Part shown: positions 41,955 through 50,344 of the stretch, in pieces
How the letters are laid out: each line of letters opens with the position of its first letter
Position numbering within the stretch: position 1 is the first letter of the stretch
Position numbers and translations under genes: made by a program
The notes under the pieces: model-generated
The model's database searches: none
What the model was told of the DNA's origin: nothing
The model's input: only the letters and a program-made list of their open reading frames with translations
NCBI RefSeq assembly: GCF_042610425.1
Contig: NZ_JBGJZM010000001.1
Span: 1,550,001 to 1,614,000 of the forward strand
Length of the DNA: 64,000 bases
Direction of reading: 5' to 3'
Source: Ectobacillus sp042610425
GTDB lineage: Bacteria; Bacillota; Bacilli; Bacillales; Bacillaceae_G

Positions 41955-43832
41955 TTAAACCTTACTAAATTTCCTTTTAAAATTAGCTAACGCTACTAAT
42001 GGCCAAATGTATTCGTAACTATGGTAATGGATATAAAATGCCCCTGCTGCGCCTCTTCCTTTTGGATAGTATGTCGTCCAGTCTTCGTGCTTGCCGTCTA
42101 CTAAAAATGATATTCCCCGTTCAATTGCTGGTGTAATGTTAGCAGAAACAGCAATTAATGCATCTAGCGCCCATGCCGTGTGAGTACTAGTACTTACTCC
42201 TAATGGCACATAATGCTTTTCACTATCACTTTTACAAGATTCACCCCAGCCGCCATCTGCATTTTGGGTTTCTTGCAACCATTTTACTGCCTTTTGCATG
42301 GCAGGATGAGTAAGAGGCATTCCAACTGCAGCCATTCCGGTTACAGCTGACCATGTTCCGTATACATAACAGATTCCCCACCGTCCTTGCCAAGAGCCGT
42401 CTAATTTTTGATTGTGCAGTAACCAGTCTACACCCCGCTTGATTACTTGATGATCGATGTTTAAACGTGTACAGCTTCCAAAAAACTGCAAAGTTCTCCC
42501 CGTTAAATCTGCCGCCGAAGGATCAAGTAAAATTTCCTCTCCTAGCTCGGCTAGCAGCAAGGAGAGGAGTCGCTGATCGACATTTTTTTCAAACGCAGGC
42601 CAACCGCCATCGTTGTTTTGCATAGAAATGACCCAATCTATCCCAACGTCCCATGACTTACGAAACGAAGTTTCTTTGATAGCAAGTGTGCGAATTGCTC
42701 GCAAAGCGGCAGTCGAATCATCAACATCCGGATTGATTGAGTTATGATTTGAAAAGCCCCATCCTCCTGGCTTTGTAAGAGGATTATGGATCGCCCAGTC
42801 GCCGTATTTCGTATGCTGACGGGAAAGTAAATATTGATTCGCCTTTTGAATAACTGGTGCGGAAGAAGAAACCCCCGCTTCTTGCAAAGCGTAACTGATT
42901 AATGCTGTGTTCCAAACGGTTGCCGTCGTAAATTGCATATGCTTTGTATCGTCAATTTGAGTTACCATAGACTTTAATCCCTTCAAAGCTTTCTTGATAA
43001 CGGGATTACTTTGGGAGTAACCCCTAGCTAATAAGGCAAAGATCATCAAAAAGGTTGAGCTAAAATAATTGTAAAGGGTTCCGTCACCTTCTATTCGCTC
43101 TATCATAAATTGTTCTGCATGTTTTAATGCCTTGTCATGAAGCTCTTCTTTAAAACCAGGCAACTTCTCTATCCCCTCTGTTATTTGCCTCCATATCGTT
43201 TGTCTCCTGTCCTCTTTATTCAATTTAGGCATGGCTTCCCTCTCTAGTATCAAGTCAGTTAAATCCAACGAATGCTTTGTTTTCATACTAAATTGACGGT
43301 CAGCTAGAATGAGAAGGGGGGCAAGATTAGCCCTGCCGAACACAGAAAGATCAAAAAAGTTTACTGGGAAGGTATACGGTAGGAGGATTGCTTCTATTGG
43401 AAGGAATGCATCACGGGGCCACTCGTATTGTCCGGTTATCGCTAACATGATTTTTGTAAGAAAATGAGCCTTCGTAATGCCTCCATTTGAGACTATAAAC
43501 TGCCTCGCCCTTTGCATCTCCATATCTTGTTTGCTTCGATAGCCCGAATAAAGAAGAGCAACGTACGCTTCAATCGTCGATGATACATTCCCGTCTCCCT
43601 CATCATGAAATAGCTTCCATGAGCCGTTTTTCTCTTGTTTGCGTACAATCCTTTCAACGAACCCTTTGATTAATTCCTCGTCATTTCGGTCCAATGTCCG
43701 CAACAAAATAATCATATAACAATCACATATAATACCAGTCTCAAACGGATAGTCCCACGCCCCATCTAATGTCTGATCATGAACAAGCACATCCACAATT
43801 CGTTTCATTTCGGTCTCCACTTTATGTAACAC
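41955..43832 (-). CDS. sqhC: Squalene-hopene / tetraprenyl-beta-curcumene cyclase
   Basis: 625-aa triterpene cyclase, near the length of B. subtilis SqhC (sporulenol synthase, about 632 aa). The catalytic acid motif is NPDVDDSTAA (DxDD, about residue 355). Several QW repeats are present: QNNDGGWPAF, QKLDGSWQGRWG and QNADGGWGE, plus early GSW/GAWD segments. The enzyme is a monotopic membrane protein that cyclises C30 or C35 isoprenoids; in Bacillus the product sporulenol is found in spores. No other terpene gene is adjacent. Confidence 0.94.
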   Translation of the reverse strand: MLHKVETEMKRIVDVLVHDQTLDGAWDYPFETGIICDCYMIILLRTLDRNDEELIKGFVERIVRKQEKNGSWKLFHDEGDGNVSSTIEAYVALLYSGYRSKQDMEMQRARQFIVSNGGITKAHFLTKIMLAITGQYEWPRDAFLPIEAILLPYTFPVNFFDLSVFGRANLAPLLILADRQFSMKTKHSLDLTDLILEREAMPKLNKEDRRQTIWRQITEGIEKLPGFKEELHDKALKHAEQFMIERIEGDGTLYNYFSSTFLMIFALLARGYSQSNPVIKKALKGLKSMVTQIDDTKHMQFTTATVWNTALISYALQEAGVSSSAPVIQKANQYLLSRQHTKYGDWAIHNPLTKPGGWGFSNHNSINPDVDDSTAALRAIRTLAIKETSFRKSWDVGIDWVISMQNNDGGWPAFEKNVDQRLLSLLLAELGEEILLDPSAADLTGRTLQFFGSCTRLNIDHQVIKRGVDWLLHNQKLDGSWQGRWGICYVYGTWSAVTGMAAVGMPLTHPAMQKAVKWLQETQNADGGWGESCKSDSEKHYVPLGVSTSTHTAWALDALIAVSANITPAIERGISFLVDGKHEDWTTYYPKGRGAAGAFYIHYHSYEYIWPLVALANFKRKFSKV

Positions 43833-43941
43833 GTATGATCATCCTCTCTTTATCAATCTGTCATTTCCTAAAGATGGGGAAACCATCAAAACTGGTACCA
43901 TACTTTCATACTCTTCTCTATCTGAATTTTATTCCTATCAA

Positions 43942-44079
43942 TTGACTGTTTATCCTTATTCACATTTTTTAAGCAAAGTAACGATTGATGGAAAGGAAGA
44001 AATCGTCCGCTTGCTGCTTATTGATACTCCCATGACAGCAGAACCGTGGGGAAAAGAAGCAAATGATACGACAAAAACG
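43942..44079 (+). pseudogene. Thermonuclease (SNase) fragment
   Basis: A short in-frame stretch reads KVTIDGKEEIVRLLLIDTP, then GKEANDTTK, matching the active-site region of staphylococcal-type nucleases (the Arg-Leu-x-Leu-Ile-Asp core). The N-terminal signal and all of the C-terminal half are missing, and the frame then runs antisense through the next gene. It is a remnant, not a working nuclease. Confidence 0.65.
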
Positions 44080-44109
44080 AGGGGAGATGAGATTACCCAT
44101 CCCCTTTTC

Positions 44110-44928
44110 TCACCCTACAAGCATCTGAATAATAGCTTCATTCGTAATTTGCAGCTCTTTTGGAATATCTGTACGGCTAGATTCCAATCCAAAATACCGT
44201 ATTTCTTCCGTTTCATCAAAGAGATGATACGGAAGATTTACATCTTGATTCGTTATCTTCCGAAGTAAGTTTTCAGCAAATTTAGCATGCATCATCATAT
44301 CAGTAGATCCTAGATGAAAGATTCCTTTTAAGTTTTGTTCGAAAATATACCGCATTTGCTTAGCAAGTTGCGTATCTAATAGATTATTACACGCCAAATT
44401 ATGGTATATTTCCATTGCTTTATTGCCAGAAATAAATTCTTTTAATTGATTAAGTCTAAGTGATTCCTTTCCCCATATTTGGGGAATACGAATAATTGAT
44501 ACATGTTCACCTAATATTTGCTGTAATATATGTTCACATTGTATCTTAAAATTACCGTATTCAGATTCAGCTACAGTTAAATCAGCTTCTTTATGGTGCT
44601 GAGAAAAATCTCCATCAAAAACATTTGCAGTAGAAAAATAATAAAGCATACTTTGACTCTCTTGTAAAACAAAAGCCAATTTTTGATGAAATGCAAGCTG
44701 ATGGGGAAACTCTCCTCTTAAGCAAGAAACAACGATTTCTGGTTTCATTTCACGTATCATTTCCAGGATCTTTTCACCTTGCTGAATATCTAAATAGAGT
44801 TGTTTCCCTCCAGGTAAGAGGGAAACGGAAGAATGATAGGTTCCATATACATCAAACCCATCCCTGCATTCCTCAAGTAACGCTTTTCCGACCAGACCGC
44901 TTGCACCAAGAACTAGTAATTTTTTCAT
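44110..44928 (-). CDS. RmlD-like NAD(P)-dependent sugar-nucleotide reductase
   Basis: About 272-aa extended short-chain dehydrogenase: LLVLGASGLVGKALLE (dinucleotide loop), YYFSTANVFDGD, and YGNFKIQCEHIL where the catalytic Tyr-x3-Lys is kept as YGNFK. Later segments (IIRIPQIWG, GIFHLGS) match RmlD/dTDP-4-dehydrorhamnose reductase-like proteins. MKKLLVLG at 44928 follows AAAGG; the frame to 44949 is less likely. No other rhamnose genes adjoin, so its substrate is uncertain. Confidence 0.82.
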   Translation of the reverse strand: MKKLLVLGASGLVGKALLEECRDGFDVYGTYHSSVSLLPGGKQLYLDIQQGEKILEMIREMKPEIVVSCLRGEFPHQLAFHQKLAFVLQESQSMLYYFSTANVFDGDFSQHHKEADLTVAESEYGNFKIQCEHILQQILGEHVSIIRIPQIWGKESLRLNQLKEFISGNKAMEIYHNLACNNLLDTQLAKQMRYIFEQNLKGIFHLGSTDMMMHAKFAENLLRKITNQDVNLPYHLFDETEEIRYFGLESSRTDIPKELQITNEAIIQMLVG

Positions 44929-44982
44929 TGCCTTTCCCCTTTCCATCACATTTTAAAATCTATGTACCTACAAATTGGGTTA

Positions 44983-45228
44983 TTATCCTCCAAGTAACAA
45001 AAAGATTCCAAAACATATAGATGCTATGCCAATAAGGAATAGCATTAAAACAAGTGGTAGTAGAAATGAATCGGATAAAATTTCAATCGTACTTACCACA
45101 ATAACCACAAAAATTACCCATAAATTATCTTTCGTTGTTCTTTTCTTAGCCTGAAAATAGAAATAAATACACAAAGAAACGACGATTAATAATCCGAAAA
45201 CGAGACACAATATACCTGGAATTATCAT
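44983..45228 (-). CDS. Small two- or three-TM membrane protein, 81 aa
   Basis: Very hydrophobic: MIIPGILCLVFGLLIVVSLCIY, then basic QAKKRTTKDN, then VIFVVIVVSTIEILSDSFLLPLVLMLFLIGIASICFGIFLLL. SD GGAGA lies 8 nt before ATG 45228. It is unrelated to any family I recognise. Confidence 0.65.
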   Translation of the reverse strand: MIIPGILCLVFGLLIVVSLCIYFYFQAKKRTTKDNLWVIFVVIVVSTIEILSDSFLLPLVLMLFLIGIASICFGIFLLLGG

Positions 45229-45483
45229 ATTTTTTCTCCGTTTTTCGTATATTATAGCAAATATTTCATATTTTAATAAGTTACGTTAAGAATGATTTTT
45301 TTGGGAAAATACTGAATTCTGGTACTGATTCATTACTTGGATACATTCCTCAACAATGCGTTTCCTTTTAGACTCTATTCTTTTAAGCTAGGACGATTCT
45401 CCCCCTATACATCTATGAAAAATAAATTGGCACCAGAACTGGTACCAATTTTGCAAACTCTTCTCTTTCTATAGTTAGTTCTT

Positions 45484-45642
45484 TTAATAATGTTGATAGC
45501 CATAATGATGGTGGTGAGGATAAGGATAATACTGTGGATAATGGTATGGATAGTGATGATGATGAGGATAATAACCTACATGGTATGGATTGTAATAGTG
45601 ATGATGATAAGGATATCCGTATACAACTGGATTTCTCTCCAT
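45484..45642 (-). CDS. His/Tyr-rich spore-coat-like peptide, 52 aa
   Basis: The 52-aa frame is almost only Tyr, His and Pro (YGYPYHHHYYNPYHVGYYPHH...), with no Lys after the first residues. SD AAAGGAGTGA is 5 nt upstream of ATG 45642. Tyr/His/Pro-rich small proteins are typical of the Bacillus spore coat. Upstream, ACC-N16-CATAACTAT resembles a sigma-K promoter imperfectly. The reverse strand also has a long open frame, which is a composition artefact. Confidence 0.75.
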   Translation of the reverse strand: MERNPVVYGYPYHHHYYNPYHVGYYPHHHHYPYHYPQYYPYPHHHHYGYQHY

Positions 45643-45694
45643 TTTCTTCACTCCTTTTTATCTCGACTTAGTAGTATAGTTATGTGTCCATCAT

Positions 45695-45725
45695 GAAATA
45701 GGTAACAGGGATAAATACCTATTTC
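45695..45725. repeat. Inverted repeat upstream of the coat-like gene
   Basis: GAAATAGGTA (45695-45704) and TACCTATTTC (45716-45725) are perfect 10-bp arms with an 11-nt spacer. It could be an operator for the coat-like gene or a terminator-like hairpin. Confidence 0.45.
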
Positions 45726-45782
45726 GTATCGTGTGGATTGTACACTATTAGATAGGTAGGAATCTCTATAAATACTTATAAC

Positions 45783-45815
45783 AAAAATGGCATGCTTTAT
45801 AAAAACAACATGCCA
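45783..45815 (-). terminator. Terminator of the ABC-TetR operon
   Basis: On the minus strand TGGCATG / CATGCCA followed by T5 lies 28 nt past the tetR stop. Confidence 0.75.
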
Positions 45816-45842
45816 CCTTTTATTCAATCTAATTTCTCACGA

Positions 45843-46487
45843 TCACCGCACCCCGTCCAAAATAAATCCAACAATGTAATCAAGCTCTTCCTCTTCCACA
45901 TCTCCCTCAAAGAGAAAGATAAATCGTGTAGTGAAGTAGCCTCCTAGGAAGGTGCCGAGCATTTTCATGATGACGGGTGTAGGGAGATTTTTTATTTCGC
46001 CTTTTTCTTTAAACGTATCAATGATGTGCTGGACGAAGACGAATATATCTTTATCCACATACGAAAGAAATTCCTTACGCAGTTCATCTCGGTATAGAAG
46101 CTCTTTTACTAAAATTTTAAACACTTCCCGATTTTCCTTGAGGAAATTCATTCTATTGAGCACAACCGCTCGCAAAAATGATTCAAATGTTTCAAATTTG
46201 TCCGGAGAAAATTCATGCATCATTCCTTGGGCAATAGAAGGCAGTAACTCCTTTATAAACGGCAGCAAGACAGCAAGAAGAAGATTGTCTTTCGTCCCAT
46301 AATGGCGGAAAATTGTTCCTTCTGCGACGCCGGACGCTTTTGCAATTTCGCTCGTGGATGTATTGGCATAACCTTTTTCCGCAAAAATTTTGATGGTCAT
46401 CTCTGCAATTTTTTGTTGCTTTTCGGTTGGCTTTTTCGATTTACTCGTTTGCGATAGAAGATTATCGAGAATATTCCCTTCTATCAT
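45843..46487 (-). CDS. TetR-family repressor of the ABC-2 transporter operon
   Basis: About 214 aa. The N-terminal HTH (AEMTIKIFAEKGYANTSTSEIAKASGVAEGTIFRHYGTKDNLL) is a standard TetR DNA-binding domain; the C-terminal domain is a ligand pocket of the YfiR/TetR_C type. MIEGNILDN at 46487 follows AAAGGTGGTG and is preferred over 46517. It is the last gene of the operon whose promoter carries the palindrome at 48351-48366, its likely operator, giving autoregulation. Confidence 0.9.
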   Translation of the reverse strand: MIEGNILDNLLSQTSKSKKPTEKQQKIAEMTIKIFAEKGYANTSTSEIAKASGVAEGTIFRHYGTKDNLLLAVLLPFIKELLPSIAQGMMHEFSPDKFETFESFLRAVVLNRMNFLKENREVFKILVKELLYRDELRKEFLSYVDKDIFVFVQHIIDTFKEKGEIKNLPTPVIMKMLGTFLGGYFTTRFIFLFEGDVEEEELDYIVGFILDGVR

Positions 46488-46532
46488 CGGTTTCACCACC
46501 TTTTTACAAGCTTTCATTAAAACAAATAGGTT

Positions 46533-47606
46533 CTACTGCTTCCGATATTTTTTCATCGCTAGTACATTTAATAAGATAAAGATGCCTGCAAATAATACTA
46601 ATATACCAATATCCCCTTGGATCGTGCTAAGTCCCTCGCCTTTATACATAATACCTTTAATGGCATCTGCTGCGTAATACAGAGGCATCATTTTCCCAAT
46701 GGATACTACCCAATCTGCCATTCCTTTTAGTGGAATAATGCCTGCAAAGAAGATTTGCGGTACGATAATGATCGGAATAAACTGAACCATTTGAAATTCA
46801 GATGAAGCAAATGTTGATAACAGTATGCCCAGTGATAAGGCAACAAAGGCAACAATAAGATTTACCAAAATGACGTTCCATATCGATCCTACCAATGTAA
46901 TGTTGAGAACTGAAATGGCATAAAATACGACAATCACGGTTTGAATTATCGCAAAAATTCCATATCCTATTAAATATCCGAATATAATTTCTAATCGTTT
47001 AATTGGCGTTGCCATTAACCGTTCGAGCGTTCCTGTTGTTCGTTCCCGCAGTAATCCAATTCCCGCTATTAAGAAAACAAAGAAGAAAACGAAAAAGCTA
47101 ATGAGTACCGGGCCGAGCACATCGAAAAAGCTCGTATCCTTCGTTCCGTACTTATAATACGTAGTAATTTGCGGCTTCGTATTCAATACTTTTGCTATAG
47201 CAGGGTTCTGTGCAACCTGTGATTGGATTGCCTGTGCCTGCGCACTAGCAGTAATTACCTGCGTAACCTTCATTTCTAATGTTTTCGCTGATGTAGGGTC
47301 ATCGTTTTTTATCGTTAAGCGAAATGCTCCGTTATTCACTTCCAATACACCATCAAGACCATTTGTTTCAACCGTATCATCCGAAACTGTATCTAGCTGC
47401 TTGACATCAATATTCGCATTTTTCAGCGTTTCAACTAGCTTGCTATCTAGATGATTTACACCAAGAACCGGATTCACCGTATTTCCATTAAACACATAGT
47501 ACATTAACGTTAGGATTAACAAAGGGGCTAAAAATAATAACGCAAGCGTTCGTTTATCGCGCACCAATTCCAATACAATCCGTTTAATTAAGGCTGCTAT
47601 TCTCAT
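46533..47606 (-). CDS. ABC-2 type permease
   Basis: 357-aa permease with an N-terminal helix, a large extracytoplasmic domain (residues 40-170), then five TM helices (FFVFFFVFLIAGIGLLRERTTGTLERLMATPIKR is the coupling-helix region). It overlaps the ATPase gene by 4 nt. Together they resemble B. subtilis YhgE/ DrrAB-type drug or lipid exporters (ABC-2_3 family). Confidence 0.9.
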   Translation of the reverse strand: MRIAALIKRIVLELVRDKRTLALLFLAPLLILTLMYYVFNGNTVNPVLGVNHLDSKLVETLKNANIDVKQLDTVSDDTVETNGLDGVLEVNNGAFRLTIKNDDPTSAKTLEMKVTQVITASAQAQAIQSQVAQNPAIAKVLNTKPQITTYYKYGTKDTSFFDVLGPVLISFFVFFFVFLIAGIGLLRERTTGTLERLMATPIKRLEIIFGYLIGYGIFAIIQTVIVVFYAISVLNITLVGSIWNVILVNLIVAFVALSLGILLSTFASSEFQMVQFIPIIIVPQIFFAGIIPLKGMADWVVSIGKMMPLYYAADAIKGIMYKGEGLSTIQGDIGILVLFAGIFILLNVLAMKKYRKQ

Positions 47607-48328
47607 TGTTTCGCACCTCCAGCTTGCAAGAATACTTCCTCAAGGCTAGTTACCCCATATTGCTCCTGCAACTGTTGCGGAGATCCACTTGCTATAATGC
47701 GTCCTTCGCGAACCATCGCGAGTTGGTCACATTTTCCCGCTTCATCCATGACATGCGTCGTCACAATAATAGTTTTTCCTTCTTCTTCTTTGAGACGAAG
47801 TAATTCTTCCCAAACGGATTTGCGAAGCTCTGGATCAATCCCAACAGTCGGCTCATCTAAAATGAGCAAATCTGGATTTTGAATTAACGCAATCGCAAGC
47901 GAAAGCCGGCGTTTCATCCCGCCTGAGAAGGCAGACACCTTTTTTGATAATTCATTGGTTAGGTTAACAATACTTGCCGCGTAAGCAATACGCTCCGCTT
48001 GCTCCTTCTTTGACAATTGAAAGAGTGATGCGAAAAATTGTAAATTTTCCTTCGCTGTTAACGTTGTATAGAGGGCATCAGACTGCGCCATATATCCAAT
48101 GTTTTGTAGAACGTGTAAATTTGGCATCGTTTTACCGAGTACCGACACCTCACCCTTACTCGCTTTATCCATACCGACAATTAATTTCACAATCGTCGTT
48201 TTTCCTGCTCCAGAAGGCCCAATAAATCCATAAATCTGTCCTTTTTCAATTTCCATATTAATATCATCGAGAACCATTTTCTTACCATAATGCTTACTTA
48301 CTTGCTGAATACGAACGGAAGCATCCAT
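47603..48328 (-). CDS. ABC transporter ATP-binding protein (DrrA-like)
   Basis: 241 aa with Walker A GPSGAGKTT, Q-loop GYMAQSDALY, signature FSGGMKRRLSLA, Walker B LLILDEPTVGID and H-loop VTTHVMDEA. SD AAAGGAGGG lies before ATG 48328. It heads the operon ATPase-permease-tetR. Confidence 0.94.
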   Translation of the reverse strand: MDASVRIQQVSKHYGKKMVLDDINMEIEKGQIYGFIGPSGAGKTTIVKLIVGMDKASKGEVSVLGKTMPNLHVLQNIGYMAQSDALYTTLTAKENLQFFASLFQLSKKEQAERIAYAASIVNLTNELSKKVSAFSGGMKRRLSLAIALIQNPDLLILDEPTVGIDPELRKSVWEELLRLKEEEGKTIIVTTHVMDEAGKCDQLAMVREGRIIASGSPQQLQEQYGVTSLEEVFLQAGGAKQ

Positions 48329-48350
48329 GTATCTTCCCTCCTTTAAAATT

Positions 48351-48366
48351 GTGAGTGATTACTCAC
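48351..48366. promoter_or_regulatory. TetR-type operator
   Basis: GTGAGT-GATT-ACTCAC is a perfect 6-4-6 palindrome lying immediately downstream of the predicted -10, 23 nt before the ATPase start. Its position over the transcription start suits a repressor. The operon's own TetR protein is the obvious candidate. Confidence 0.75.
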
Positions 48367-48370
48367 TTTT

Positions 48371-48399
48371 ATTATATTTGGAAAAAACCTACGAATCAA
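48371..48399 (-). promoter_or_regulatory. Sigma-A promoter of the ABC-tetR operon
   Basis: On the minus strand TTGATT (48399-48394), a 17-nt spacer and TATAAT (48376-48371). It is followed directly by the TetR-type operator. Confidence 0.75.
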
Positions 48400-48471
48400 G
48401 TTCAAAGCAATAAATTAATTTTTAAATCTAAACACAGTAATTATTAAAGAACAACTATTTACTTTATTGAA

Positions 48472-48807
48472 TCATTGGCTAATTATTTCTACTTTTTTCT
48501 TCCTTTTGCTCGCTTTATAGCTTGCATTTTTTTGTAATTCTGCTTGGATAGAAGTCCAGGATCGTTTTGAAAAGTAAATAGGAATTGACTGTTCTTGCGC
48601 TTTTCTTTTAATAATTGTTGAAAGATTATGGTTAATAAAATCAGTTAGCACTAATACACCATCTACATTACTAGGTATTACCTTTCTAGTCATCTGTACT
48701 TTTCGCCCGCTTAAATGAATGACTTCTTTAATTCCCTCATACTCTAATTTTTTGGTAATTTGACCTAGCTTATCTCCACCAACAATTAACAATGATTCCA
48801 CGACCAT
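48472..48807 (-). CDS. DUF2325 protein
   Basis: 111-aa DUF2325 domain: SLLIVGGDKLGQITKKLEYEGIKEVIHLSGRK, VLVLTDFINHNLSTIIKRKAQ and the closing PIYFSKRSWTSIQAEL. The Rossmann-like fold is often found as a small standalone protein in Bacilli; function is unknown. The tail is Lys-rich (KASKRKKKVEI). ATG 48807 is close to SD GGGAG; GTG 48801 has better spacing. Confidence 0.85.
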   Translation of the reverse strand: MVVESLLIVGGDKLGQITKKLEYEGIKEVIHLSGRKVQMTRKVIPSNVDGVLVLTDFINHNLSTIIKRKAQEQSIPIYFSKRSWTSIQAELQKNASYKASKRKKKVEIISQ

Positions 48808-49159
48808 TCGCTCCCTTCAAAAATAAAAGACTTCAACTCTTTAACCTATAATTAGGTAAGAATTAAAGTCTCTAGTTGTCTAGTCGACGTATTTAAATAA
48901 AATTAGATTTAAAATCAAATAATTCCTATGTATTTACTATAAAATTAAATTAACACAATATAAATCTAATTTCAATCATTCTTTACAAAGGCAGACTATA
49001 CATACAAGTACAGTCTGGTCGATATAGTGTTACCGTAAAAAAACTCCTTACTTTCTCCAACATGTTTCATAGAAAGAAAGTAAAGTTTGAACAAAGGGAC
49101 TCGGTCTAATAATACTTGCTTCAAAATAGAATGACTAACAAGGAAAGGAGTGAGACATT
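48808..49159. other. Intergenic stretch between divergent genes
   Basis: 352 nt. An imperfect inverted repeat at about 48828-48871 (AGACTTCAACTCTTTAACC...AAGAATTAAAGTCT) and another at about 49049-49084 (ACTTTCT...AGAAAGAAAGT) may be leader or operator structures. No gene was seen. Confidence 0.4.
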
Positions 49160-49429
49160 TTGGAGGAAGAAAAAAGCAATGAAGGATCTACTGACATAAA
49201 AGCAGAGTTAAAAGAGGAAATAAAAGCAGAACTCGCAAGTGAACTGAAACTACATTATTTTAATGGAAAGAAAAAAATTTACAAAATTCTTTCTGCGGTA
49301 GTTATCTTCCTATTTGTATTTGCGGTAGGGTTTGCAGCAGGGCATTTTGGAGGGCATCATAATGAACATCAAGCATTTCATAAAGGATTTCATAACAAGC
49401 ATGAAAATTTACAAAGATATACTCGATAA
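49160..49429 (+). CDS. Small membrane protein with acidic N-terminus and His-rich tail
   Basis: 89 aa. An acidic helical N-terminus (DIKAELKEEIKAELASELK) precedes one TM helix (YKILSAVVIFLFVFAVGFAAGHFGG) and a His-rich extracytoplasmic tail (HHNEHQAFHKGFHNKHENL). TTG 49160 follows AAAGGAGTGAG. The tail could bind a transition metal. No family recognised. Confidence 0.65.
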   Translation: MEEEKSNEGSTDIKAELKEEIKAELASELKLHYFNGKKKIYKILSAVVIFLFVFAVGFAAGHFGGHHNEHQAFHKGFHNKHENLQRYTR

Positions 49430-49668
49430 CATGGGCATAGGAATACTTTGATATCTTTCTGGTCTTATGCTGAGTAGCAGGTATGGTAGGCTCCTTACTT
49501 ATTCATGTTACTTACCCACCTTCATCTAACATTGCAAATGAAAACATTTGCAAAAGACTTTATACCTCTTATCATAATTAGCCTAATTTTTAGACAGATA
49601 AGCTCTCTTACTTTCTTAAAGCATAGTCTGTAAAGAACAAAGCAGCCTTAAGAAAAGTAGGTGTAAAT

Positions 49669-50040
49669 ATGACAAACGATTCTCTACGTATTTCTGGTGT
49701 GGGCATGCCTCAGTATCCTGGTTACCCTGGTATGGGCGGCATGGGTATGTCTCAGTATCCAGCTTATCCTGGCATGGGCGGCATGGGTATGTCTCAGTAT
49801 CCGGGTCACCCTGGCATGGGCGGCATGGGTATGTCTCAGTATCCGGGTCACCCTGGCATGGGCGGCATGGGTATGTCTCAGTATCCGAGTTACCCTGGTA
49901 TGGGCGGCATGGGTATGTCTCAATATCCGGGTTACCCTGGTATGGGTATGTCTCAGTATCCAGGTTACCCTGGCATGGGCGGCATGGGCATGTCTCAGTA
50001 TCCGGGTTACTCTGGCATGGGCAGCATGGGTATGTTTTAA
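49669..50040 (+). CDS. Gly/Met/Tyr-rich tandem-repeat protein
   Basis: 123 aa. After MTNDSLRISGVGMPQYPGYPG come seven to eight copies of a 14-residue unit, MGGMGMSQYPGYPG, with small changes at the second Tyr (Ala, His, Ser). One unit lacks GGM. The SD is AAGTAGGTG. Low-complexity Gly/Tyr/Met/Gln proteins of this kind are characteristic of the spore coat or exosporium of Bacillus, but no other evidence is present. The repeat makes long open frames on both strands; only this frame has an SD. Confidence 0.72.
   Translation: MTNDSLRISGVGMPQYPGYPGMGGMGMSQYPAYPGMGGMGMSQYPGHPGMGGMGMSQYPGHPGMGGMGMSQYPSYPGMGGMGMSQYPGYPGMGMSQYPGYPGMGGMGMSQYPGYSGMGSMGMF
49711..50030 (+). repeat. 42-bp tandem repeat array
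   Basis: About seven and a half head-to-tail copies of a 42-bp unit (core GGCATGGGTATGTCTCAGTA), 85-100% identical, with one unit shortened by 9 bp. The high DNA identity indicates recent or ongoing repeat-number change by slippage or recombination. Confidence 0.9.
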
Positions 50041-50173
50041 CCATAAAAATGTAATATTTAATACATCAAATTAGAATTAATTATGACATTAAGTAGAATT
50101 ATCATAAGAATATAGACTGTATGAATATCAATAAGCACCTCAGAATGCACTGATTTAACAAGTGTTATTTCAT

Positions 50174-50220
50174 GAGATGACTCGACTTAAATCGTTTATT
50201 TTTTTGAGTCATCTCTTTTT
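50174..50220 (+). terminator. Terminator after the tandem-repeat gene
   Basis: GAGATGACTC (50174-50183) and GAGTCATCTC (50206-50215) are followed by T5, 134 nt past the stop. The rest of 50041-50344 holds no gene. Confidence 0.85.
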
Positions 50221-50344
50221 TATAATAAAACTACATATGAATTGTCCTTAGAAACTCACCAAATGGAAATATTTACAGTTTGTCACCATATACTTTTAAA
50301 GGGAGAAAATATTACCCATTTTTTTTGGGAATGGAGGAACTTTT

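Noticed and set aside
44080..44268. C-terminal half of the 108-codon plus-strand frame over the RmlD-like gene
   Set aside because: Only the first part resembles a thermonuclease. The rest is antisense to a well-supported gene.
45490..45696. 68-codon plus-strand Met/Ile-rich frame
   Set aside because: It is the complement of the Tyr/His-rich peptide gene and has no SD.
49711..50030. CRISPR-like array
   Set aside because: Units are contiguous with no unique spacers, and the repeat is in frame with a coding sequence.
49684..50074. Long open frames on both strands across the tandem repeat
   Set aside because: They arise because a 42-bp repeat free of stops in one frame tends to be free of stops in the others. 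Only the frame starting at 49669 has an SD and a protein-like, acidic-to-neutral composition.
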